A stretch of 64,000 nucleotides of DNA from Novilysobacter antarcticus (GTDB lineage: Bacteria > Pseudomonadota > Gammaproteobacteria > Xanthomonadales > Xanthomonadaceae): contig NZ_JAIEUJ010000001.1 of NCBI RefSeq assembly GCF_019802285.1, positions 310,001 through 374,000 on the forward strand, given 5' to 3'. The notes beneath the pieces are model-generated. The model saw only the letters and a list, made by a program, of their open reading frames with translations. It ran no database searches and had not been told where the DNA came from. Shown piece after piece: positions 21,726 through 33,739 of this stretch (its first letter is position 1; each line of letters begins with the position of its first letter). Position numbers and translations under genes: made by a program.

Positions 21726-22483
21726 GCCTCCGCCGGCTGCTGGCTACCGTGCTGCTTGCAGGCGCGATGGCATGTGCGTGGGCCGACGAGGCCCCGCGCA
21801 GCGACACCCGGCCGGTTGCGCCGCTGAGGGAGCCGGTATCCGCAGCGCCCATTGAGGATCCGGACTTTGGCGTACGTACCAGTCAGTTCGGGCTGGAACG
21901 CCGGGTCGAGATGTATCAATGGCAGCGCGACGGCAGCGGCGGCTATCAGCAAGTATGGAAGCCGGCGCTGGTGGATTCCTCCGCCTTCGAGGACGGCCAC
22001 GCGAACCCGCGCAGCTTCCCGCTGGAGAACCGGATCTGGTGGGCGCGCGATGTCAGCATCGACGGCAAACCGGTGGAGTTGTCGGTGATCAAGGCCGTCG
22101 GCCAGTGGAAGGAGTTCCGACCCGGTTTCACCCGCCTGCCGGCCAATCTGGCGGCGACTTTCCAACCAGAGGGCGACGGGCTGGGCAGTGCCCTCAATCC
22201 CCTTGACCCGAATAACGGCGACATCCGCATCCGATGGCGGGCTCTGCATCTGCCGCCGCTGGCCGGAAAGGTGCAGCTGCGAGGCGGCAAGTGGCAGCTG
22301 GTTGCTTCCGCACAGCCAGAAGACCCGGTCAGTGCGACGCCGCCGACATCCCCCACGGCGCCAGCCGAAGAGAAATTGCACAAGCGCGGGGAGGTTCGCC
22401 TGATAGGCAAGCTGATCCTCGGAGTGCTGCTCCTTCTGGGCGTATGGCTTGTGGGTCGATATCGCCGCCGACGCCGCGTCTGA
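21722..22483 (+). CDS. TMEM43-family protein
   Basis: 253 residues with a signal peptide (cleavage near ACAWA-DE) and one C-terminal membrane helix (about 228-245) followed by RRRRRV. The middle matches the TMEM43 (DUF1625) family: [15 protein letters not shown], then a W-containing stretch, [13 protein letters not shown] and a later GDIRIRW. Human TMEM43 has the same RRHVEMYQW and S-x-x-F-x-x-x-GHKNP elements. It is shorter than most bacterial members (about 370 residues) and lacks their multi-helix end. Translationally coupled to the MBL hydrolase, which suggests joint action. Function unknown in bacteria. Confidence 0.7.
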   Translation: MSLRRLLATVLLAGAMACAWADEAPRSDTRPVAPLREPVSAAPIEDPDFGVRTSQFGLERRVEMYQWQRDGSGGYQQVWKPALVDSSAFEDGHANPRSFPLENRIWWARDVSIDGKPVELSVIKAVGQWKEFRPGFTRLPANLAATFQPEGDGLGSALNPLDPNNGDIRIRWRALHLPPLAGKVQLRGGKWQLVASAQPEDPVSATPPTSPTAPAEEKLHKRGEVRLIGKLILGVLLLLGVWLVGRYRRRRRV

Positions 22484-22509
22484 CGCCAACGGCGCCACTC
22501 GTGGAGCGG

Positions 22510-22544
22510 AAAACCATGGGCCGGCGCCAACGCGCCAGCCCATG
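22510..22544 (-). terminator. Terminator of the catalase gene
   Basis: On the minus strand a 13-base-pair stem with one mismatch (22515-22527 with 22532-22544) and a four-base loop is followed by GTTTTCC. It lies just downstream of the catalase stop at 22558. Confidence 0.7.
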
Positions 22545-22557
22545 ATGCAGGTCGGGC

Positions 22558-24057
22558 TCAGCCTTCGCCCATGCCTTCGGCAGGGTCCGGTGCCATGCCG
22601 CTGCGAACCTTGTCCTCGATCTGCTGGCCGGTAGCCTGATCGACGTTCTTCCAGTATTCGAATGCCCGCTCCAGCACTGGACTGCGCACGCCTCCAAGCA
22701 GGCTGCCGGCAACCTGGTCGACAAACTGCGCGCGCTGGGCATCGTTCCAGACCTCGCGTACCAGCGTCCCTGGCTGGCCGAAGTCGTCGTCCTCGGCGTG
22801 CAGGGTGTAGGCGCTGCGAACCATGTCGCCATCCGACTCCCAGCCGTCCGCCATCCGACCGGTCTCGTCGGCCCAGCTGCGGTCGCCGCTGTTGGGCGCG
22901 TAGACCGGCGCATTTCCGCTGTGGTGATAGGCCATCTGGCCATCGAACATGTAGGTGTTGACCGGCACCTTGGGCTGGTTGACGGGCAGCTGGTGGAAGT
23001 TGGTGCCGATCCGGTTGCGCTGTGCGTCGGCATAGGCGAACGCACGGCCAAGCAGCATCTTGTCCGGTGAAAGTCCGATGCCGGGAACCGTGTTGCCGGG
23101 CGAGAACGCGGCCTGTTCGATCTGGGCGAAGAAGTTCTCCGGATTGCGGTTCAACGTCATGGTGCCCACTTCGATCAGCGGGTAGTCCTTGTGCGACCAG
23201 GTCTTGGTCAGGTCGAACGGATTGAAGCGGTAGTCTTTCGCTTCGGCATACGGCATGACCTGGACGGACATGACCCATTCCGGGTGATCGCCACGCTTGA
23301 TCGCGTCGAACAGATCACGGCGGTGGTAGTCGGCGTCGCTGCCCGCCATCTCGGCGGCTTCGGCGTTGGTGAAGAACGCCATGCCCTGGCGGGTGTGGAA
23401 ATGGTATTTGACCCAGAACTTCTCGCCGGCGGCGTTGATCCACATGTACGTGTGTGAGCCGTACCCGTTCATGTGGCGCCAGGTCCGCGGCAGTCCGCGC
23501 TCGCCCATCAGGTAGGTGACTTGGTGCGCCGATTCCGGGTTATTGGTCCAGAAATCCCACTGCATGTGGTTGTCGCGCAGGCCCGAGTCGGGGAGGCGCT
23601 TCTGGCTGCGGATGAAGTGCGGGAACTTCATCGGATCGCGGACAAAGAAGATCGGGGTGTTGTTGCCGACCAGGTCGTAGTTGCCCTCGTCGGTGTAGAA
23701 CTTCAACGAGAACCCGCGCACGTCGCGCCACGTGTCCGGACTGCCCAGCTCACCGGCGACGGTGGAGAAACGCGCCAGCATCTCGGTCGAGGCACCCGGC
23801 TGGAACAGCGCGGCGCGTGTGTAGCGCGACACGTCGGCGGTGGTCTTGAAGACTCCGAACGCGCCGGCACCCTTCGCATGCGGCCGGCGCTCGGGGACGT
23901 TCTCGCGGTTGAAGTGCGCCATCTGCTCGAGGAAGTGCACGTCATGCAGCAGGATCGGACCATTGGCACCGACGGTCAGCGAATTGCGGTCACTGGGAGC
24001 GGGGCTGCCGGAGCCGGTGGTGGAGCCGGTCACGGTCTTGTCGTGTGGGTTACTCAT
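22558..24057 (-). CDS. Monofunctional heme catalase
   Basis: Breaks hydrogen peroxide into water and oxygen. 499 residues, the small-subunit (clade 3, KatA-like) size. The distal histidine is in [13 protein letters not shown], the conserved [20 protein letters not shown] follows, then [18 protein letters not shown]. The proximal heme tyrosine is in [20 protein letters not shown] seven bases before the ATG at 24057 fixes the start; a longer upstream frame has no such site. The 5' region contains no OxyR site I can defend. Confidence 0.95.
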   Translation of the reverse strand: MSNPHDKTVTGSTTGSGSPAPSDRNSLTVGANGPILLHDVHFLEQMAHFNRENVPERRPHAKGAGAFGVFKTTADVSRYTRAALFQPGASTEMLARFSTVAGELGSPDTWRDVRGFSLKFYTDEGNYDLVGNNTPIFFVRDPMKFPHFIRSQKRLPDSGLRDNHMQWDFWTNNPESAHQVTYLMGERGLPRTWRHMNGYGSHTYMWINAAGEKFWVKYHFHTRQGMAFFTNAEAAEMAGSDADYHRRDLFDAIKRGDHPEWVMSVQVMPYAEAKDYRFNPFDLTKTWSHKDYPLIEVGTMTLNRNPENFFAQIEQAAFSPGNTVPGIGLSPDKMLLGRAFAYADAQRNRIGTNFHQLPVNQPKVPVNTYMFDGQMAYHHSGNAPVYAPNSGDRSWADETGRMADGWESDGDMVRSAYTLHAEDDDFGQPGTLVREVWNDAQRAQFVDQVAGSLLGGVRSPVLERAFEYWKNVDQATGQQIEDKVRSGMAPDPAEGMGEG

Positions 24058-24268
24058 GAGGAGACTCCTGGCGTCAATTGCTGGGGGCGGAAGCTGTGGC
24101 GGAAGTCGCTCGTCCTTCCGCTCGTTCCAGTCTGCCTCCGCGGCCGATGGCTTGCCAGTTGGTTCGCTGGATCGCATCGATAACATCGGTCTCTGGCAAG
24201 CGCGTAAATGGAAATGCGCTTCTTCCATCCGGGGGCGTGCTGCGTCTGCGGAGCAGCCGGGGCGGCCG

Positions 24269-24354
24269 GGGGTGAATGCCCTTGCTGCGAATGTCCTCCG
24301 GCACCGATGAAGCTGGGGCCTCCTCCTTTATTTCGCCGCAAGGGGATTCACCCC
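24269..24354 (-). repeat. Palindromic element copy 1
   Basis: 86 bases bounded by 17-base terminal inverted repeats (24269-24285 GGGGTGAATGCCCTTGC; 24338-24354) that match at 16 of 17 positions. Next to the right end is a 21-base core (24317-24337), and a GCCGGAGGACATTCGC-type block lies at 24287-24302 (minus sense). Small size, terminal repeats and no coding capacity fit a REP- or MITE-like element. Confidence 0.7.
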
Positions 24355-24403
24355 GCCGTTCCAGCATCGCTGGTGGTCGTAAAAGCGGATACGCGCCAAC
24401 CCA

Positions 24404-24503
24404 GGGGTGAGCTGGATGCCTTCGGGGCGAAATAAAGGAGGAGGCCGCCGCCGCAGGCGGAGGCCGGGGGACATTCGCCCTGAAGGCATGCAGTTCACGC
24501 CCC
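24404..24503 (+). repeat. Palindromic element copy 2, inverted
   Basis: About 100 bases related to copy 1 in the opposite orientation. The 21-base core at 24426-24446 is the exact reverse complement of 24317-24337. The block at 24463-24478 matches that of copy 1 at 15 of 16 bases. The ends (GGGGTGAGCTGGATGCCTTC and GAAGGCATGCAGTTCACGCC) are again inverted repeats, a little longer than in copy 1. The two copies can fold on each other into one large hairpin. Confidence 0.7.
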
Positions 24504-24550
24504 CCCTACCGCCGATCCGGTCACCGCCGGAGTCTGGAAAAGAACCTGCA

Positions 24551-24575
24551 AAAAGCCGGGTTCCCCCGGCTCTTT
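24551..24575 (-). terminator. Terminator of the aminotransferase gene
   Basis: On the minus strand AGCCGGG, loop GGAA, CCCGGCT, then TTTT. It lies about 55 bases beyond the stop codon at 24629. On the plus strand the T run is short. Confidence 0.75.
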
Positions 24576-24628
24576 GTGTGCTTGATCAGCGCGATCACCC
24601 ACGCAGCCGTTTTTCGCGACGCTACTTG

Positions 24629-26128
24629 CTACTTACTGGCCCGCGGACCTTCGCGCAGCGCGCGGCCCACCATGTCGACGAGGAGCTTGATCTCCGCGCT
24701 GGTGCTGGTGAAGGTCGGGGTGAAGCGCAGGGAATTGGCGCCGCCATGGATCACGCCGATGCCGTGCTCGCGCAGCCATTCCTCGGTCGAGTTGGCGCCG
24801 AAGCATTTGAATTCGCTGGACAGCTCGCACGAGAACAGCAGGCCGGTGCCCTGGACCTTGGTGATCATGCCGCCCAGTTCCGACTTGAGCGTTTCCAGCC
24901 TCTCCAGGGCCTCGGCGCCGCGGGCACGGATGTTCTCGCGCAGCTCCGGGGTGACCATCTCCAACACGGCGCACGCGGTATCCAGCGCGCGCGGATTGGT
25001 GGTCATGGTGTTGCCGTAAAGGCCCTTGCGGTAGGTGCTCGCCGCGCGCTCGGTCACCGCCAGCACCGACAGCGGATACTGTCCGGCGTTGAGCGCCTTG
25101 GAGTAGGTTTCCATGTCCGGTGCTTCCACACCCTCAAAGCCCGGGTAGTCGATGATCGACAACACGCCATTGGCACGCAGGCCGGCCTGGATCGAGTCGA
25201 CCAGCAGCATCGAGCCGTGCTCGCGGGTCAATTCGCGGGCCGCGTTGTAGAACTCGACCGGAACGCTGCGGCCCGGGTCACCTTCTCCCATCACCGGTTC
25301 CAGGAACATCGCCTCGATGAACCAGCCATTGGCATCGGCGTCGGCAAATGCCTGCTTCAGGGCATTGATGTCGTAGGGCTCCACGACGATGACGCTGTCC
25401 TCGCCGCGGTAGCTGGCCAGATGCTGCTCGTAGGCCTTGCGGGTGGAGTTGGAATAAAGGGCCGGTCGATCGGTGCGTCCATGGAACCCGCCCTTGACCA
25501 CCAGACGCTTGATGGTGTGTCCGGCCCGCTTGCCGCCGTCGTCGGTCATGGTCTTGGCATTCGCATCGGCGATGCGCGCGGCCAGGGTGACCGATTCGGA
25601 GCCCGAGTTCAGGCACATGAAGTGGGTGAACGGGCACTCGCCATCGACGCCGATCGCCTCGCGCAACAGCGTGCTCAGGCGCAGCTGGGAGATACTCGGA
25701 GTCATGATGTTGGCCATCGCCTGCGGCTTGGCCATGGCGGCGATCACCTGCGGTGGCGCGTGGCCGAAGCCAAGCATGCCGTACCCGCCCGAATCATGGA
25801 TCACCGCGCCCTTCAGGGTCACGATCCACGGTCCGCGGGCGGCGAGGGCAACATATGGATTGACCGCGTCGTCCTGATAGAAGTTGATGAAGCCGGCCTG
25901 CAGCTTCTGGATCTGGCTGGCTTCGTCCAGATCCAACAGTTCGGGGAACTGCTTCTTCACCTCGGCATATTCGGCCAGCGCAGCATCCACCGCTTCGCCC
26001 AGTTCGGCGTTGTCGGCGAACTGCTCCAGCACGGCATCGTCGAGGCCGACCGTGCGGCGCGAGCCGCCGTGGGCGCGCAAGGGCGCAAGCTTGTTGGCGA
26101 TGGCGTTTGAGTGGGTGGTGCTGGGCAT
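24629..26128 (-). CDS. Class III PLP-dependent aminotransferase
   Basis: 499 residues. The fold-type I PLP enzyme is marked by CLNSGSESVTLAARIADANA, GGFHGRTDRPAL, the aspartate in LLVDSIQAGL and the Schiff-base lysine in TYSKALNAGQYPLSVLA, with GLYGNTMTTNPRAL after it. The N-terminus (about 1-75) is a helical extension beyond ornithine- or acetylornithine-type aminotransferases. Substrate cannot be assigned. GGAGGAG lies upstream of ATG 26128; an in-frame start 17 codons earlier lacks a site. No amino acid pathway gene is adjacent. Confidence 0.85.
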   Translation of the reverse strand: MPSTTHSNAIANKLAPLRAHGGSRRTVGLDDAVLEQFADNAELGEAVDAALAEYAEVKKQFPELLDLDEASQIQKLQAGFINFYQDDAVNPYVALAARGPWIVTLKGAVIHDSGGYGMLGFGHAPPQVIAAMAKPQAMANIMTPSISQLRLSTLLREAIGVDGECPFTHFMCLNSGSESVTLAARIADANAKTMTDDGGKRAGHTIKRLVVKGGFHGRTDRPALYSNSTRKAYEQHLASYRGEDSVIVVEPYDINALKQAFADADANGWFIEAMFLEPVMGEGDPGRSVPVEFYNAARELTREHGSMLLVDSIQAGLRANGVLSIIDYPGFEGVEAPDMETYSKALNAGQYPLSVLAVTERAASTYRKGLYGNTMTTNPRALDTACAVLEMVTPELRENIRARGAEALERLETLKSELGGMITKVQGTGLLFSCELSSEFKCFGANSTEEWLREHGIGVIHGGANSLRFTPTFTSTSAEIKLLVDMVGRALREGPRASK

Positions 26129-26359
26129 CGGTGTTGCTCCTCCACAGGGTTGATCGCAGTGGCACGGCACCGCAAACAAAAATGCGCGGGCGCGCCGCGC
26201 AATAGATTTGCGTTGTATTTCAATCAGTTAGCCGATTCTAACACGCCGCGAAGATCGGCATAACCCCCGGGGCGGACGCGCTGTGTCGCTACACTATGCG
26301 ATTTGCCGCAGGCGTGTTTCCCGACCTGCCGTATCGCCTGCACCCGTGAAAAGGCCGTC
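26129..26359. other. Divergent promoter region (aminotransferase / queA)
   Basis: 231 bases, AT-richer than the surroundings around 26200-26245. A possible rightward promoter is TTGTAT (26213-26218), 17 bases, TTCTAA (26236-26241), which would give queA a leader of about 110 bases. The -10 is a poor match. No hairpin or riboswitch-like structure was seen. Confidence 0.3.
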
Positions 26360-28527
<2,168 letters not shown>

Positions 28528-28619
28528 CGCGGTGTGATCCGGTCCCCGCGTCACCCGCGTGGGCATTCGCCAGCCATGACATAATCTCCGGCTGTTTTTC
28601 GTCTCTACGGAATATCGAC

Positions 28620-28958
28620 ATGAACCTGCTTGATCTGGTGATCGCTCCCGCCCATGCCCAGGCCGCTGCTGCTCCGGCGGGTGGTCTGGGAATGTCCCTG
28701 TTGTTTCCGGTCCTGTTGATCGGCGTGATGTACTTCCTGATGATCCGCCCGCAGATGAAGCGCGCAAAGGAACACAAGGCGATGCTGGGCCAGCTGGCCA
28801 TGGGTGATGAAGTGCTGACCAACGGCGGCGTTGCCGGCGTGGTCACGGCTCTGGGGGAGAACTTCGTGACCGTGGAAATCGCAGACAACGTCCGCATCCG
28901 CGTGCAGCGGGGCTCGATCGCCAACGTACTGCCCAAGGGCACCTTGAAATCCGCCTGA
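28620..28958 (+). CDS. yajC: Sec translocase accessory subunit YajC
   Basis: 112 residues with one N-terminal membrane helix (about 22-42) followed by MIRPQMKRAKEHKAMLGQL and a small cytoplasmic beta domain (GDEVLTNGGVAGVVTALGEN). It associates with SecDF and SecYEG. There is a CATAAT -10-like hexamer (28579-28584) in the gap after tgt, so a separate promoter is possible. Confidence 0.95.
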   Translation: MNLLDLVIAPAHAQAAAAPAGGLGMSLLFPVLLIGVMYFLMIRPQMKRAKEHKAMLGQLAMGDEVLTNGGVAGVVTALGENFVTVEIADNVRIRVQRGSIANVLPKGTLKSA

Positions 28959-29020
28959 GCGGCTGTAGCCACTTTTTTCTAGAAGCAGGGGCGGCCGGAT
29001 GGCCGCCGCAGGGGTAATCG

Positions 29021-30886
29021 ATGCTCACTTACGCGCGCTGGAAATACGTCGTCCTGGTGCTGGCCATCCTGTTCAGCACCATCTTCGCGTTGCCGAACCT
29101 GTACCAGAAGGACCCCTCGGTGCAGGTCACTGCCAATCGCGGTGCGCCCATCGACCAGGCACTGGTCGAGCGCGTGTCCCAGACGCTGCGGACAGCCGGG
29201 ATCCCGACCAAGAACGTCGCGATTGACGGTGACAACCTGCTGGTGCGCCTGACCGGAACCGATGACCAGTCCAAAGCCGCCGACGCGCTGGCTCCGGTGC
29301 TGGGCAATGATTACGTCACCGCGCTCAACCTGGCCTCGACGGTGCCACCGTGGCTGGACCGGATCGGCGCCCACGGCATGCTGCTCGGCCTTGACCTTCA
29401 GGGCGGCGTCCACTTCCTGATGCAGGTCGACCAGAAGGCCGCGTTGGACAAGCATCTGGATGCGATCGTCGAGGATGTGCGGGTGGTCCTGCGCGACGGG
29501 CGCGTGCGCTATGAGTCGGTCACCCGGCGCCCGGACAACTCCATCAACGTGCGGTTGGTGGATGCAGCCGATGCGGATGCAGCGCGCAAGAAGATCATCG
29601 CCAGCCAGCCTGCCCTGCGTCTGGATGGCAGCGGACAAATCCTGACCCTGCAGATTCCCGATACGGAATTGCAGCGGATGATGACCGACGCGCTGAACCA
29701 GAACCTCGGTACGCTGCGCAACCGCATCAACGCCTTGGGCGTGGCCGAGCCGCTGATCCAGCGGCAGGGCAACGACCGCATCGTGGTCGAGCTGCCAGGC
29801 GTTCAGGACACGGCGCAGGCCAAGCGCGTGATCGGCGCAACCGCGACCCTGGAGTATCGCGCCGTGGTGGAGGGCGATGCGTATGACGCGGTCGCCACCG
29901 GCAACGTGCCGCCGCAGGCAAAGGTCTATTACCGGCGGGAGCTGGGAATCGATGGCAAGCCGGTGCCGATCCTGCTCAACAAGCGAGTGATCGCCTCGGG
30001 TGACCAGCTGGTCGGCGCGACCTCGGGTCTGGACCCGCAGTCGGGGACGCCTTCGGTATCGGTGCGCTTGGACAGTTCCGGTGGCCAGCGCATGTTCGAC
30101 TTCACCAGTGGCAACGTTGGTAAGCCGATGGCGGTGGTCTACATCGAGCGCATCCCGCAGGTGCGCATGGTCGACGGCAAGGAGGTCCGCAGCACCAAGG
30201 TCAGCGAGGAGGTGATCTCAGTGGCCAACATCAACGGCGTGTTCGGCAAGGAGTTCCAGACCACCGGGCTGGACAGCGCCAAGGAAGCGGCCGACCTGGC
30301 GCTGCTGCTGCGCTCGGGTTCACTTGCAGCGCCAATGGATTTCGTGGAAGAACGCATCGTCGGCCCCAGCCTGGGCCGGGAGAACATCGAGCGTGGCGTG
30401 AAAGCAGTCGTGTTCTCCTTCAGCTTCGTGTTGCTGTTCTTCCTCCTCTACTACCGGATGTTCGGCGTGATCACCTGCGCCGCGTTGCTGCTCAACATCC
30501 TGATGCTGGTGGCGGTGATGTCGCTGTTCGGCTTCACCATGACCTTGCCGGGAATGGCCGGTATCGCTCTCACCGTGGGTCTGTCGGTGGATGCGAACGT
30601 CCTGATCAACGAGCGAATACGCGAGGAACTGCGTCTCGGCGTGCCGCCCAAGTCGGCCATCGCACTGGGCTACGAGAAGGCCACCAGCACAATCGTGGAT
30701 GCAAACCTGACCACGTTGCTGGCCGGCGTGGCGATGTTCGCCTTTGGCACAGGACCGGTGAAGGGGTTCGCCGTCGCACTGATCGTGGGCATCATCACCT
30801 CGATGTACACCGCGGTTTCGGCCTCGCGCGGAATGGCAACGCTGCTCTACGGCAATCGCCGCAAGCTCAAGTCCATTGCGATCTGA
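29021..30886 (+). CDS. secD: Protein translocase subunit SecD
   Basis: Inner-membrane motor component that uses the proton gradient to pull preproteins into the periplasm. 621 residues (E. coli 615). One membrane helix at about 7-27, a large periplasmic P1 domain with GLDLQGGVHFLMQVD, then five C-terminal helices from about 455 with GIALTVGLSVDANVLINERI and GYEKATSTIVDANLTTL. AGGGG before ATG 29021. SecF follows after 15 bases. Confidence 0.97.
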   Translation: MLTYARWKYVVLVLAILFSTIFALPNLYQKDPSVQVTANRGAPIDQALVERVSQTLRTAGIPTKNVAIDGDNLLVRLTGTDDQSKAADALAPVLGNDYVTALNLASTVPPWLDRIGAHGMLLGLDLQGGVHFLMQVDQKAALDKHLDAIVEDVRVVLRDGRVRYESVTRRPDNSINVRLVDAADADAARKKIIASQPALRLDGSGQILTLQIPDTELQRMMTDALNQNLGTLRNRINALGVAEPLIQRQGNDRIVVELPGVQDTAQAKRVIGATATLEYRAVVEGDAYDAVATGNVPPQAKVYYRRELGIDGKPVPILLNKRVIASGDQLVGATSGLDPQSGTPSVSVRLDSSGGQRMFDFTSGNVGKPMAVVYIERIPQVRMVDGKEVRSTKVSEEVISVANINGVFGKEFQTTGLDSAKEAADLALLLRSGSLAAPMDFVEERIVGPSLGRENIERGVKAVVFSFSFVLLFFLLYYRMFGVITCAALLLNILMLVAVMSLFGFTMTLPGMAGIALTVGLSVDANVLINERIREELRLGVPPKSAIALGYEKATSTIVDANLTTLLAGVAMFAFGTGPVKGFAVALIVGIITSMYTAVSASRGMATLLYGNRRKLKSIAI

Positions 30887-30901
30887 CCGCAGGAATCGAT
30901 C

Positions 30902-31867
30902 ATGAAACCTTTCACCCTTATCCCCAATGTGACGAACATCGACTTCCTGCGCCTGCGCGGGGCGTCGTTCGTCGTCTCCATCCTGCTGCTCGTGGTGTCG
31001 GTTGGCGCGATCGCGTTCAACGGGTTCAACTTTGCACTGGACTTCACCGGCGGCACGGTCACCGAGCTTCGCTTCGAGCAGCCCGTGGACGTCAACGAAG
31101 CCCGCAAACGCTTGGCTGACGCGGGTTACGGCAGTGCCGAGGTACTCACCTTCGGTTCCGGCAACGATCTGCTGGTGCGCCTGCAGTCCGGCGACGAGGG
31201 CGAAGGCGGCGATCTGGAAACCAATGACCGGACCGCCCGGCAGATCACCGACGCGGTATCGACCGCGGACAACCCCGGCACGGTGATGCGCAGCGACTTC
31301 GTTGGCCCGCAGGTCGGCAAGGAACTCGCCCTCAACGGCATCTGGGCATTGATCTTCGTGGTCGTCGGTTTTCTGGTCTACATCTCGACCCGGTTCGAGC
31401 GCAAGTTCGCGATTGCCGCCGTGCTGACCTCGTTGCAGGACTCGGTGATCGTGGTCGGCTGGTTCGCCCTGAGTGGCCACGAGTTCGACCTGACCGTGCT
31501 GGCGGGCATCCTGTCGGTGGTGGGTTTCTCGATCAACGACACGATCGTGGTGTTCGACCGTATCCGCGAGAACTTCCGCACTATGCGCACCACCCCGGAG
31601 GCGATCATCAACGCCTCGATCAACCAGACGCTCTCGCGCACGATCATCACCTCGGTGGCGTCGTTCCTGACCGTTTTCGCGCTGTACATGTACGGTGGCG
31701 GATCGCTGCAGGGCATGGCCGAGGCAATGATGATCGGTGTGGTGATCGGCACGATGTCCTCGATCTTCGTAGCATCGCCGCTGTTGACCGTCGGTTTCCT
31801 CAAGGTCACCAAGCAGGACCTGATGCCGAAGGCACGCGACGAAGAGGCCCTGGCCCGCCGGCCCTGA
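30902..31867 (+). CDS. secF: Protein translocase subunit SecF
   Basis: Partner of SecD, 321 residues, six membrane helices. It has FALDFTGGTVTELRFEQPVD at the start of the periplasmic domain, VGFSINDTIVVFDRIRENF in helix 4 and NQTLSRTIITSVASFL in helix 5. Ends the run with a bidirectional terminator. Confidence 0.97.
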   Translation: MKPFTLIPNVTNIDFLRLRGASFVVSILLLVVSVGAIAFNGFNFALDFTGGTVTELRFEQPVDVNEARKRLADAGYGSAEVLTFGSGNDLLVRLQSGDEGEGGDLETNDRTARQITDAVSTADNPGTVMRSDFVGPQVGKELALNGIWALIFVVVGFLVYISTRFERKFAIAAVLTSLQDSVIVVGWFALSGHEFDLTVLAGILSVVGFSINDTIVVFDRIRENFRTMRTTPEAIINASINQTLSRTIITSVASFLTVFALYMYGGGSLQGMAEAMMIGVVIGTMSSIFVASPLLTVGFLKVTKQDLMPKARDEEALARRP

Positions 31868-31890
31868 GTCTGCAGGCACCGCAAACGGAA

Positions 31891-31920
31891 AAGGCCGCGC
31901 TGGAATGCGCGGCCTTTTTT
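31891..31920. terminator. Bidirectional terminator between secF and suhB
   Basis: Stem AAGGCCGCGC (31891-31900) with GCGCGGCCTT (31907-31916), a six-base loop, T run to 31920 on the plus strand. On the minus strand the stem is followed by TTCC, so it may also serve suhB. Confidence 0.9.
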
Positions 31921-31971
31921 ATGGCTTCGGTGACGGCGGCGGGGATGGCCCGCATCCGCCCGCATGCCGCA

Positions 31972-32802
31972 TCAGTCGAACGTGGCGGCGTACCCGGTAT
32001 TGAGGATGCGTTGCTGCAACAGGCCGGCGACCTTGAGGTTGCCCGCGATCAGGGGGCGGGGATTGATTCCGCGGCTGTCCATCGGGCCCGTGCTGCGGTC
32101 ACGGAAGTCGCTGACCTTGCCGCCGGCCTCGCGCACCATCAGTGCACCGGCGGCGATGTCCCAGGGCTTGATCCCGGCCTCGAAGTAGGCATCGGCACGT
32201 CCGCAGGCCACGTAGGCCAGATCGAGCGCGGCCGAGCCCGAGATCCGGATGTCCTGGATTTCGGTGAACAGGGTGTCCAGCGACTTCAGTTGGGCGCTGG
32301 CGCGCTTGCGCTCCCGCGGTGGGAAGCCGGTCAAGACCATCGCGCCGTCAAGGTTCTTGCGGTCCGCGACGCGGATGCGCTTGTCGTTCAAGGTGGCGCC
32401 GCTGCCACGGCTGGCGGTGAACAGCTCGTTGCGCAACGGATCGAAGATCACCCCGTGGACCGGTTCGCCGTTCTCGACCAGGGCGATGGACACGCAGAAG
32501 TGGGGGATGCCGCGGAGATAGTTGCTGGTGCCGTCCAGCGGGTCGATGACCCAGGTCGAACGCGCCGTGCCGCTCTTGGGCGCCAGCAGGCCGCCTTCCT
32601 CGCCCAGGATGGCGTAGTCGGGCGTGGCGCGGCGGAATTCCTTGATGATTTCCTTCTCGGCCAGGTCATCGACTTCGCTGGCGAAGTCCATCCGGTCCTT
32701 CTCCACCACGTTCAGCGCGTCGAGCTTGTGCATGTGCCGTAGCAGTACGTTGCCGGCGGAACGGGCGGCCTTGACCATGAGGTTGATGGCGGGTTTCTGC
32801 AT
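31972..32802 (-). CDS. suhB: Inositol monophosphatase family protein
   Basis: 276 residues of the lithium-sensitive Mg-dependent phosphatase family. Metal sites: [32 protein letters not shown] and the final [15 protein letters not shown]. SuhB in E. coli is also a factor of the rRNA antitermination complex. ATG 32802 (MQKPAIN) starts the family alignment; a longer frame extends antisense into trmJ and is rejected. Divergent from trmJ, the usual neighbourhood. Confidence 0.93.
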   Translation of the reverse strand: MQKPAINLMVKAARSAGNVLLRHMHKLDALNVVEKDRMDFASEVDDLAEKEIIKEFRRATPDYAILGEEGGLLAPKSGTARSTWVIDPLDGTSNYLRGIPHFCVSIALVENGEPVHGVIFDPLRNELFTASRGSGATLNDKRIRVADRKNLDGAMVLTGFPPRERKRASAQLKSLDTLFTEIQDIRISGSAALDLAYVACGRADAYFEAGIKPWDIAAGALMVREAGGKVSDFRDRSTGPMDSRGINPRPLIAGNLKVAGLLQQRILNTGYAATFD

Positions 32803-32910
32803 GGTAAAACGGCCTCGAGCGGGGAGGTGGGGGGAGTGGGCGAAGGGAAAGAGCGACCGGCGATGGACGAACATGGTTCGTTGCCGGCCGCGCAGTTTAC
32901 CATTGCCGCC

Positions 32911-33699
32911 ATGACCTCCGACCATCCGCACCTTCCGCCAGCGTCGTCCGTTGCACAGCGCATCCGCATCGTCCTGGTGGGGACGCAGCACCCGGGCAAT
33001 ATCGGGTCGGCGGCGCGGGCAATGAAGACCATGGGCTTGGACCGGCTCGTGCTGGTCGCGCCGCAGCGGGCGCCGGACGTGGAGTCCTTCGCGCTGGCGG
33101 CGGGTGCCAACGATGTGCTGGATTCCGCGGTGACCTTCGACACGCTGGCCGAGGCCGTGTCCGATTGCCGGCTGGTGTTGGGGTGTACCGCGCGCAGCCG
33201 TCGGATCAGCCTGCAGGAGCTGATGCCGCGGGCGGGAGCAAAACGTGCGGTGGCGGTTGCCGCCGAGGCCGAGGTGGCGCTGGTGTTCGGGCGTGAACGA
33301 ACGGGTCTGGAGAACCACGAGCTGCAGCTGTGCCACGCAGCGATCCATATCCCGGCCAATCCCGACTACAGCTCGCTGAATCTGGCTGCCGCGGTGCAGG
33401 TCATCAGCTATGAACTGCGCCTGGCGCTGCTGGCGAGCCCGGAAGCAGGCTCGCCGACTCTGGCAATACCAGCGAAGCGCAATCCACCCGCCTCGCATGC
33501 ACAGATGGAGCACTTCTTTGCCCAGCTGGCCGAGACCCTGGATGCAATCGACTTCCACAAGGGCCGGGCGCCGGACTCGGCGATGCGCAAGTTGCGCAGG
33601 CTCTTCCTGCGCGTCGATCTCGAGGATCGCGAACTGCGCCTGTTACGGGGAATCCTCGCCGACGCCAGTCGCATGGCAACACTCGCCGGACAACGCTGA
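32911..33699 (+). CDS. trmJ: tRNA (cytidine/uridine-32-2'-O)-methyltransferase
   Basis: A SPOUT-family enzyme that methylates the ribose at tRNA position 32. 262 residues from ATG 32911. It has [46 protein letters not shown] and the knot motif [19 protein letters not shown], then a C-terminal extension. Upstream ATGs at 32827 and 32863 would add up to 28 unconserved residues; no start has a clear ribosome site. Confidence 0.93.
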   Translation: MTSDHPHLPPASSVAQRIRIVLVGTQHPGNIGSAARAMKTMGLDRLVLVAPQRAPDVESFALAAGANDVLDSAVTFDTLAEAVSDCRLVLGCTARSRRISLQELMPRAGAKRAVAVAAEAEVALVFGRERTGLENHELQLCHAAIHIPANPDYSSLNLAAAVQVISYELRLALLASPEAGSPTLAIPAKRNPPASHAQMEHFFAQLAETLDAIDFHKGRAPDSAMRKLRRLFLRVDLEDRELRLLRGILADASRMATLAGQR

Positions 33700-33739
33700 T
33701 GATGCCCTGTACGCTCATCCGCGGGGCGTCGGGGGACAC

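Larger units (their letters stand above)
24058..24628. other. Repeat-bearing intergenic region
   Basis: 571 bases between the catalase and aminotransferase genes without a credible gene. It holds, from left to right: the catalase leader (to about 24200), an imperfect GC-rich stretch, two inverted palindromic elements (24269-24354 and 24404-24503), and the terminator of the aminotransferase gene (24551-24575). Short open frames across the repeats lack ribosome binding sites. Confidence 0.6.

Noticed and set aside
24208..24435. Small cysteine-rich open frame (75 codons) that could be a peptide precursor
   Set aside because: It lies across the palindromic elements, has no clear ribosome site, and its cysteines arise from TGC-rich repeat sequence. 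No maturation gene is nearby.
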